From contig JANFNE010000004.1 in assembly GCA_024867545.1 (NCBI GenBank), positions 1,736,001-1,800,000 of the forward strand: a stretch of 64,000 bases of DNA. The letters run 5' to 3'. The notes under the pieces were generated by a model that was given only the letters and a program-made list of their open reading frames with translations, did no database searches and was not told the origin of the DNA. Origin of the DNA: Phytopythium helicoides (lineage: Eukaryota > Oomycota > Peronosporomycetes > Pythiales > Pythiaceae). Numbering within the stretch: the stretch's first letter is position 1; each line of letters starts with the position of its first letter. Shown here piece after piece: positions 55,691-64,000 of this stretch. The translations under genes and the position numbers were made by a program.

Positions 55691-57274
55691 ATGAAGAAAG
55701 TGGTCACGTCCGTCATTTTAAACCGCTGCGAGTGGCAACAGCCGCTGCTTTCTCAGTTCCCAGCTCTCCGCAACGTCAAGCTTGCGTCTAGAAAAGATCG
55801 CGTGGAGCTCTTTCCGTGGCATTGACACCACTGGGTGGTGTCAACGCACTCGAGACACTTCTGTCTTTGAGGAGCATCGCTGTTAGGCTCTCCGTCGATA
55901 ACGTCGAGGAGCCGGACCTGTCATTTCTCGAGGCGTTGCCCAACCTGACGGAGTTCAACCCTCACAGCTCCGAAGTGAACTTGACCCCGCTGATTTATTT
56001 GAAAAGACTCGAGAGGCTGAACGTTTCATACTTCACTGTCGATGATTTGCGCCCGCTGCAAGCGTCGGCAACTACACTCAAGTCCATTGAGGCAAACCAG
56101 ACCCAGATATCTGAGCAGAGGGTCAGTGAGGACGGCATTAACTCATTCATCTCATCTCTCATCAATATATACGAGCTACGACTCGTGCAGTCGGATTTGT
56201 TCGGGCGCGGTGGACTTGCGCTGCTGGTACCACTCGCCAAACTTGCGGTCCTCGATCTGGGTAATGAATCGTTCGATGATCTCTCCCCACTTGCCGCGCT
56301 CACGTTGCTCAAGCAATTCAAGACCAGCGCTACGGCCAACGCAGATTGGAGTCCGCTCGCGAATCTGAAGAACCTCGAATCACTCGATCAACAGTCTGGG
56401 ATTTTTGCTACAAACTCTAACGTTCCGAAAATGTTGAGGTTGCTCCCAAATCTCGAAGAGCTCTTATCCCCTGTGGCTTTATCTTCCAAGTGCACAACTT
56501 CTGCAAATTCGCTCGCTTACACTTTCAGCTCTGCTGGTAGATATGCCAACGAACCAAGTCGCCATCGTTAGAGTGGACAAGGTCTGTCCAAACATTGAGA
56601 ATCTGAGACTAAATGGGTTGTTCGACTTGGCTCGCCTCGAGCTTTCCAAGTTGAGGAAGCTCGAAACTTTAGACACCAAAGACCTTACCACAAGGAATTA
56701 TACTTCTACCATAGATCGCAGTGGTAATTCAGGACTACTCTGTGCCTTCGACTTCTCCCCGGTTGAGCGTGTGTGCAACCTGAGAAAGCTGGCAATGCCA
56801 AAACGACGGGTTGCCGCCGATTACACATTCTTGGCAAGCTTAGCCAACCTTCGAGAGCTAAATATGACATACCACTCGATCTCTGATATATCGGCACTAG
56901 CAAACATGACGCATATGGAGAAGCTCGACCTTTCCAATACACGAGTTGCCGACATCTCCCCGCTTGAAATCCTTGGCAATCTTAGAAGCCTTTCATTGAA
57001 CTTCACCAGAGTCAAAGATGCATCGTGCTTGCGTGGACTCCCTAGCCTCGCTGATTTACACCTATCCAGCAATCTTGAATCTCTTTCGCTTGTGCACGAC
57101 TATGGTGTTTCTTTGCCAAGCATTCGTAGAATCTCCCATTTGTTCCTCGAAACCAATGCTGCCGACGATGCAGATCTCGACATACCTGAGAACGATAATG
57201 TGTCTGTTGTTGGTCCAACTTCAGGAAGAGCTCATCCGCTGGCTTCAACACCGTCAACGGATTACTTCCGCTAA
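55691..57274 (+). CDS. Internalin-like leucine-rich-repeat protein (frame breaks)
   Basis: ATG 55691 opens MKKVVTSVILNRCEW and LLSQFPALRNVKLASRKDRV. At about 55815 the frame moves by +2 (or -1) to LTPLGGVNALETLLSL, and at about 56545 by +1 to VDKVCPNIENLRLNG. Corrected length about 526. Repeats have the 22-residue internalin form with S/D-DIS or D-L-S-PL at their ends: LANLRELNMTYHSISDIS, MEKLDLSNTRVADISPLEIL, LRSLSLNFTRVKDAS. No signal peptide, membrane helix or kinase is present, so an intracellular LRR protein. Role unknown. The pattern of frame breaks is the same as in conserved housekeeping genes nearby. Confidence 0.65.
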
Positions 57275-57403
57275 GTCAAGCACTATTACCGAAAGGGGAG
57301 TGGCCGTCGAGTCGGTGTTGGAGTGCAGCGCCGTGATGATTCGACGAGTTGTAAACGGTGTTTTGTGTGTAAATTGATGTGCAGGTTGTCTTTGCTTACC
57401 ATA

Positions 57404-57640
57404 TTGATCTGATTTCATGTTTGACAGATGCAATTCTCCTCCTTGTTGCATCCTCATCGCTACTTTACTAAACACACCTGCTGAAGACGCACCTGTGCTC
57501 GATCCAAGATGAACTGTCACGCTTATTGCTTTCAAATTCTCTTCCTGTCACTCCAGGATTCCGAATTGGCGACAACATTTCCGTGGAGGATGAGGTCATT
57601 TTCGGCAAAGCTGAAATTGAGGTCAGCAGCAGCAAATGCT
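57404..57640 (-). other. Possible minus-strand exons of an unidentified gene
   Basis: Read on the minus strand, 57640-57540 gives a coding-like FAAADLNFSFAENDLILHG. After a frame change it gives ISVTVHLGSSTGASSAGVF and HLSNMKSDQYG, ending at a good donor GTAAGC (about 57404). Another strong donor, GTAAGT, precedes it at about 57703. The sequence is beta-like and Asn/Ser-rich, recalling the unidentified membrane gene at 41677-44157. Start, stop and full extent could not be found. Confidence 0.3.
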
Positions 57641-57703
57641 CCTTCGTCGCTTTTCCGTCGTGTCCAAGGTCAAGATTGTTCTATCAAAAGCATCTACTTA
57701 CTT

Positions 57704-60700
57704 GCTGTCTCTGCCATTCCAATCGTTGCGCACATAGAGCCCAGCAAAGAGAGACACTGTGGGATTTTCGTACGGGCAACATCATCGAGATCGAAGAATT
57801 GCCCGAGTGTACTCGCCTTCTTCTTGCACGCCTTCAGGACACTTCGATTCGGGATTCCCTGTCGAAGATAACAACGAGCAGAACGCTGCTAAGTTGATCC
57901 CGTGTGGATGTAGGAGGAAGGCTCGGTAAAGAGCGCTGATGATCGATCGAGAAGGGAAGATGGCTTGACGACAATATGGTCTAGTTGCATGGCAACGCAG
58001 TGCTGACGGTGGTGAGGGTCTCGTCTTCTTGTGCTGACGATCGCAGCAAGCCTTTCTCGTCACCATGCCTCACAGCGCAACGCTCCACAACGCTACGCGC
58101 CGCGAATTTCCCCATGCAATTATCCTGAAGCCTGCATTGGCCACCAAGCCTTCGTCGGCTAGGGGACGGCTCGAGTGCACTTCGTCCTTCTGTGCAGACC
58201 GCGTCTCGGCCCTGGACCCTACAGGCTGCAAGGCAGCCGTCGAGCCACGAGGCAGGGAAGGGAAGGGCGGGCGAGGCTGCACCTTTGCACCTTGAAGATT
58301 TGCTCGTGCCAAGCGCGGGCCGTCGATCCGGCGCGATTTGATGGTTTGACACGCGATGGGCACGGTCCCACGCAGCCGCGTCATGTGGCCGCTCGCTCAT
58401 CTCGCCTCTCTCTCCGCCCCGACTGCAGCTGCCACATTCATCGCCAAGCCGACCGCGGCAGAAACGAAACGCGGACGGACAGGCATGGGGAGCTCTCCTT
58501 TTCCCACTGGTGGATAATACCGGGTGAGGAGGTCTTGCTGAGCAAGCAGACTCGACAGACTGCGAGTCGCAACCTCGCAGCCTGTGCTGTGCGCCTAGCC
58601 GCTGTGGGGATGAACGCGACCACGCGACGAGAAAGTTGAGGCGGTCTCTCCTTCCGAACGAGTCTTCGAGAACATCACGGGGAGAGGCTCAGCTGACGTG
58701 AGGTCAATGCACCCACTCAACTTGTCGTGCCCAACCTGACGCCTGACAAGCAAGCAGCAGCATGTGCAGCCACTTGGATGTAGCCATCCCGCGGGACGCA
58801 GAGCCAAAAATTCACCCGCGCTGGTCCGCTAGACCGGTCTTCTGGTGGTTTGAAATGTACGGTACAAACACGGAGTGCAACTATGGGTATACTGAATCCA
58901 AGAGTTCACGGCGGATTCTTATTCGCGTTGTGACGGGGAGGATGGGCAAAAAAGCTCGGAGTGTAGCCAATCAGCGCGGTGTACACCGTGGCTTAGCAAT
59001 GAATTTCGGGCAACATGGGTACACTTTGGTGCCAACGTTGCACTGCAGGATGGTCCCTCGAAATCCCCAAGGCTCTGAAAGGAAAGAGGCGGCAGTGGAC
59101 AGCGTTGCAAGCACCTTGATAGCGTGAAGGAGTCTGGGAATGATACGCGTTGGAGCACTTTCACGGAGGGGAGTCGCGCTTCAGCTAGCAAGGTGTTGTC
59201 AACGCTCCGAGACCCCGCCTTGTTGAGAGCAAACAACGCGGTGGATACTCTTTTGCACCCACGCCGAGTCTCGTTCGCGGTTCCTTCTTGGAAAGCGCTA
59301 ACGATCATTGCGCCATGCAAAATCCACGTTTGCGCCTCCTCGAAAAGCGCTGGCACCCTCGTTCGCGCATGCGCATTTGGTGACTACGCAGCAAAGTCGC
59401 GTTGGAAACGTTATCGCGAATTGGCTCGCCCATCTGCCGTCGGACGGACCAACCCTTTTGACTTCAGCGAGGGATGGAGCTTCATGTTGTTTAGCACCGA
59501 ACTGAAAAGCAAAGCCCATGAGCTGCCGGCGATGAGCAGGCCACCGCTGGATTCCTGCTCTCAATGTTTTTTCGACAGTTGCCAAGGCGGAACGAGGGCT
59601 GATCAGCCGCGAGCCAACTCTTCATGTGGCTGTGGCCGGGCTATGGTGTTGCTGCTCAAGGATGGGCGTTTGGCCAATGGGGAGCTGTATCCCATTTATT
59701 TTAGCCAATCAAAATTAACATGAGAAAGTATCTTTGAGTTTGCATGGTGCGTGCGTATCTTTTCGCTACTCGCAGGCAGGTCTCCCTCAAATATTCCCCC
59801 ACTTGCCAAATGACTTGAGTCCAGTATACTGAGCCGCCGATGCCTCGAGAAGCCCCATGTCTACGAACCGCGCACAAAGGGAGGCGACCGAAGCTACCTT
59901 CGCAAGGAGCTGCTTGGGCAGTATGGACATGCGGTGGGAGCATTGCTTGGCCACTTGCTGTTAATACGCCCTTAGCGTGTCTTTATCTCTGCGGGCGGTG
60001 GTGGTGGTGGTGGCAGTTCTGATACGTTGCGTGGATTGTGCCAAAAAGCTTCATGAAGGGGACCCTTACGACTAAAATCCATCCCTGCCACGTCAGATCG
60101 GCCTTACCATTGGAAACGTATTTGTCAAGCCGGTAAGTCGTGTCTGCGGTGGCGTGGCTTCAATCGGGTTCTGAAAAATGCCACGAATGGAATGGTAGAC
60201 GAAAAAGAAAAGCTTGGCGGCGCGGCAGAGAGTTGTTAAAGCAGCCCTCCAAAAATCCCGCTTTCTGGAACCTTGATGACTTCGTGACTGTACCTTCAGC
60301 CTTGTATCCGACATTCCAGATCATGGGGAGGAGCCAGCTACAGCATAGAGCGACCACTTCCGCCGCTCCATGGGGACATATATCACGAACGCACTTCCGC
60401 CTCCACCGCGGAAATCGAGCCCTTGACGCCCTTGACGCCCTCGACGCTCCATGATCAATCGTCAATGCTAGCCGCCACGTTGGTGTCGAGCAGCCATGTC
60501 GTGGTCGCCACAAGCCAAAAAGTTCCTGCCAGACTGCATATACTCTATCCAAGCGGTTTTGCCTATTGAGAAAGTCAAAAAGGGCGCAGCCGCCCGGCCC
60601 GGTTTGTTCTCAGCTGAAAAAAAAGCCAAGTGCGCTCAACTTCAACCATCCGCATACAAATTCCAAGTGGTTCGCGCGCGTGTCTGCTTGTCATTTCTGA

Positions 60701-61036
60701 ATACCGCAAACGGTGCAGCCGCGCCAGCCAGCTGTTCGTTCGATTGCTGGACCAGCACGGACGCATCTCTCTTGGTTTCAGTATGCTCTATGTGATTAGT
60801 ATGGCCACAAGTATGCACCTACTCTGCTCGCCAGCATGAAGAGGTGCTAATGAGGAGCTACATTGGTATCACCTTGGCCCGGCCTAGAGCTCTCCCCCCT
60901 TGGAGCCTCAAGCCCGCCGCTCTTTACCTCTTGGCGCTGCTGTGTGCGTGGCCTGCCACTCTGCAATTCGCTGCGAAGCTCACACAAGACGAAGCTCAAG
61001 ACCCACAAGAGAAGCCAAGCGAAAGCCTCTCTGCCC
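57704..61036. other. Gene-poor region, about 3.3 kb
   Basis: Many short frames on both strands and no recognisable domain. The frame 60496-60795 contains CSFDCWTSTDA, which recalls a hAT-type transposase core, but it is isolated. 60421-60450 repeats CCTTGACG/CCCTCGACG three times. 59997-60015 is a GTG/GGT tract. Possibly old transposon debris plus the GH5 promoter at the right end. Confidence 0.4.
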
Positions 61037-63057
61037 ATGCTGACTCGGCTGCTGACGCTGGCGGCGGCCATGGCCGTGATGGCAGCGATGCCCACGGCGG
61101 TGGACGCCCAGAAGGACGCGCAGTGGTACTGGGAGCACGAGGAGGACCCGCGGTTCGCCGCAGCCTCGGGCGACTTCAAGGACTTCCTGCCCAACGACGA
61201 GAACCGCACGTGCTCGAGCGACGCGCACGCGAGCCCGTTCAACAAGCAGGTGCGCGGCGCCAACCTCGGCGGGTGGCTCGTGCTCGAGCCATGGATCACG
61301 CCCACGCTCTTCTACCAGTTCCTGGGGACGCAAGAGCGCTACGGAGACCTGGCACCAGAGAAGACCGCCATGGACATGCACTCATTCTGCACGGCGCTCG
61401 GCAAGGAGGAAGCCAACCGCCAGCTCCGCATCCACTGGTCCACGTGGGTCACGGAGAAGGACATTGCGGAGCTTGCTGACGCCTGGTGTCAACTCGCTGC
61501 GAGTCCCCTGTTGGAGACTGGATGTTCCGCCCGTACGAGCCCTACATTGGCTGCACGGACGGATCGGTCGAGGAGCTCGACCGCGTCGCTGACCTCGCGC
61601 AAAAGTACAACATCGAGCTGCTGCTGGACGTGCACGGCCTCATCGGCTCGCAGAACGGATTCGACAACAGCGGCAAGTCGTCTGCCATCAAGTGGACGTC
61701 GACTGCCAGCACGCAGCCCATCGGCGCGACGACGTTCGAGCACTGGATGATCCGCACGGCCGAGTGGGTGGGCGAGTTCGACCCCGAGACGAGCTCGTAC
61801 ACCTCCATCAACTACGAGAACCTCAACCACTCGGTCGAGGCCGTGACGCGCATCGTAGAGCGGTATGCCAGCCACCCGGCGATTGTCGGCTTGGAACCCG
61901 CGAACGAACCCTGGGAGCTCACACCCATGGAGGTGCTCAAGGACTACTACTGGAAGTCATACAAGCGCGTCAAGGTGATTGCGCCACACTGGAAGTTCGT
62001 GCTGCACGACTCGTTCCGCTTTGGCGTGCAGTACTGGTCGCAGTTCATGCGGGGCTGCCCCGACATTGCGCTCGACACGCACATTTACCAGGCGTGGATG
62101 AGCCCCAGCACGCAGGCGGATCTGTTCTCGAACGCGTGCCAGCAGAAGTACACCATCTCGGACATGGAGAACTCTGTCATGCCCGTCATTGTCGGCGAGT
62201 GGTCGCTTGGCACGGACAACTGCGCTATGTGGCTGAACGGCTTCAACGACAACCTGCCGGGATTCCCCAACACGATCTGCAAGCTCGTCGACTGCCCCGT
62301 GCACAGCACATACCTGGGCGAGGGCTTCCCGGGCACGCCTCTGGACGTGACCAAGCCGCTGCAAGGCCCTTACGGCACGGGCGTCTCGGGTCCTTCGTTT
62401 GGCAAGTGCCCTGTCACGAGCGACACGTCGGTCGGCCGACAGCCCGGTGAGGACGACATTGCGTTCACGCGCCAGCTCAACCTGAAGAAGCTGAACGCGT
62501 TTGCCAACGGCCACGGCTGGTACTTCTGGAACTTCAAGACGGAGTTCGACTCCAAGTGGAACTTCCTGGAGCTTGTGCGCCAGGGTGTCTTCCCCAAGAA
62601 CGTTTCGGCGTACCGGCAGCACGAGGAGGTTTTCTCGGCGTGCGAGAAGGAGGACAAGGGCGACTTCCTGTGCAAGGCCAAGCGCGGCGTGCCTGCCTGG
62701 GACTTGGAGAGCGGCCTCAGCTTTGCGTGCGGCGGCGGCGTCGACTGCACGAACCTCGCGGACCGGTTCCCGACACTCGAGGAGCAGTGCGACTACGTGT
62801 TCAACGAGTACTGGCACCAGAACCGCGAGAAGGGAGCGACCTGCGACTTTGGTGGCTCGGCACACCTCGTCGAGGGCCCGCCGACCGCCATGGACGTGGC
62901 TGTGCACAACCTTGGAGCAAGCATTGTGAGCGACGGCACGTTGGCGGCTGGCGGCCTTGTGGTCGCCGTGGCGTGCCTCGGCTCTCTCATGATCGCGAGT
63001 GTCGTGTTCGAGCGCTGGCGGAGACGCCACGCGTACGAGTCGATCGAGACGGTCTGA
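61037..63057 (+). CDS. GH5 exo-1,3-beta-glucanase, membrane-anchored (two breaks)
   Basis: ATG 61037 opens a signal peptide (MLTRLLTLAAAMAVMAAMPTAVDA). VRGANLGGWLVLEPWITP and the TALGKEEANRQLRIHW block identify a GH5 glucan 1,3-beta-glucosidase. Two extra bases interrupt it, a C at about 61480 and one in CCCC/T at about 61508. Between them reads GVNSLRVP, and after the second GDWMFRPYEPYIG. The acid/base Glu is in NEP (61903-61911) and the nucleophile in GEWSLGTD (Glu at 62197-62199). Near the C-terminus a membrane helix (GLVVAVACLGSLMIASVVF) and basic tail anchor it at the plasma membrane. Corrected length 672. Likely remodels the oomycete's own beta-1,3-glucan wall. Confidence 0.93.
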
Positions 63058-64000
63058 GTGGCATCTGGACGTGCATGAATGTGAGTGGAAGTTTGCGTAG
63101 TGAAAGTGTGCGGCGCACGCTGTAAAGCGCTGAAAATGGTACAATGAAATACATTGCTCGATTGAATACCTCGCTCCAAAATCGATGGTGCCGAAGAGCC
63201 CAAGGACCTCATGGAATCACTGGCTTTTCCATCCGTTGCCTGGAAAATGGCTGCCGCGTCCAACAACCCAGCCAGTCATCTCCGATGAGCGTAGCGGATC
63301 GATCATGAAGAGCCGTGGAGAGCAGTAATGGGTGCACAGCTTCAGTTTTGGATCCGTGTCGCTGGTGCTTGGGGTGACATCCGCTTCAAGCTGAAGCAAG
63401 TTCGGTCCATCACGCATCGAATGCTCACCAAAAATCCATGGATCGGCATGGGTAGCGCCACGAGTTCTCTGTAGTCGAGCGAGTCATAGCTAATGGAGCA
63501 AATGCGTGCTACGTTCGAGTTCAGAAAGACGCGATCTTCCGTTCTTCCGCTCTGGAACATGTACCTTCTTGCAAATTCAGCTCAGTGGTCGACCTTGCTT
63601 TGACCGCAGCAACCAGCAAAGCGGACACCGCCGTATTGAGCGCGTGGAGCTTATCGGGTCTGGAAAGACGCGATCTTTGGCACTTCATCGCTGACAACTT
63701 TTCTGAAGATCGATGGATCCACCAATGGCTGGGGTGGGATTTCCGCCCTCGCACGCACGCACGTTGCATCCACATGCCAAGAGTTGGCGTCGCTGAGACC
63801 CAGCAGCTGAGTCCGCCGTGAAGCTTTACAGTACCATCGTCAGCCTGCGCTGATGGCGAAGGCTGATGATGACCAGACCACTCTGTTCCGTTGGATGGGA
63901 TTCGCAGCCGTCATTGCAAATGGTGTGGCGCAATCACCAAACCCGAGCGTCATTGTGTGATTCCAATCATGAACCATGATGTCCCAGCACTCGGTCGAAT
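63058..64000. other. 3' flank of the window
   Basis: No supported gene. Frames 63585-63821 (plus) and 63217-63417 (minus) are short and domainless. Two related phrases, GACGCGATCTT at about 63528 and 63667, point to a degenerate local duplication. (CGCA)n lies near 63751. A gene could start beyond the window edge. Confidence 0.35.

Noticed and set aside
60496..60795. hAT transposase remnant
   Set aside because: Only one short phrase (FDCWTST) is suggestive; no zinc finger, dimerisation domain or terminal repeats seen.
11574..61515. Programmed +1 ribosomal frameshifting as the cause of the frame breaks
   Set aside because: The sites share no common slippery codon or stop context; they share only short homopolymers, which fits sequencing error better.
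61957..63144. 395-codon open frame opposite the GH5 glucanase
   Set aside because: Antisense shadow; the plus frame carries the GH5 active-site residues.

Overview
The window is nuclear DNA of a filamentous stramenopile, almost certainly an oomycete (Phytophthora/Pythium type). Evidence: densely packed genes on both strands, short GT-AG introns of about 58-95 bases, GC-rich coding sequence, tyrosine-kinase-like (TKL) receptor kinases, a START/FYVE-type protein, a GH7 cellobiohydrolase, a membrane-anchored GH5 exo-1,3-beta-glucanase, and oomycete-type ubiquitin-eS31. Housekeeping genes (CDC45, PEX7, EMC6, prefoldin 5, seryl-tRNA synthetase, SDHAF2, PGS1) fix it as eukaryotic chromosomal sequence. 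No tRNA, rRNA, CRISPR or intact transposon was found.

Layout. 1-14.6 kb: START/FYVE-like protein, TKL kinase, ubiquitin-eS31, a LisH protein, a delta-9 type desaturase, GH7 and an arrestin-fold protein. 15.4-28 kb: five copies (A-E) of a seven-helix membrane protein family, three on + and two on -, flanking a lipid/replication block (PGS1, two tandem polyprenol/diacylglycerol-kinase-like genes, CDC45). 28-41.4 kb: PCMT, a large LRR-TKL receptor kinase, a short-chain dehydrogenase, PEX7, a WW protein, a SMIM13-like protein, EMC6, prefoldin 5, AAGAB and cytochrome b5. 41.7-57.3 kb: an unidentified membrane protein, mitochondrial-type SerRS, SDHAF2, a large secreted-type protein, an NDUFAF8-like protein, an Sds3-like protein, a Sfp-type PPTase and an internalin-like LRR protein. 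57.3-61 kb is gene-poor. A GH5 glucanase fills 61-63 kb.

Two things matter most to a reader. First, more than a dozen otherwise sound genes are broken by single extra bases. Where the site can be placed it is nearly always one surplus base in a short homopolymer run, shifting the frame by +1. Removing it gives proteins of the expected length (EMC6 becomes 110 residues). This looks like insertion-biased sequencing error rather than gene decay, and the coordinates below span the whole gene including these bases. Second, the five-member seven-helix family has basic residues in every loop on one side and a Ser/Thr-rich tail, which is the N-out/C-in topology of G-protein-coupled receptors. An arrestin-fold gene lies just beside it. 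This is the best candidate for an undescribed system here.

Gene cooperation is modest: the order reflects compaction more than operons. PGS1 and the two CTP-dependent-kinase-like genes all touch CDP-lipid or polyprenol metabolism. SDHAF2 and the NDUFAF8-like gene are both respiratory-complex assembly factors. GH7 and GH5 act on cellulose and beta-1,3-glucan, outside the cell or at the cell surface.
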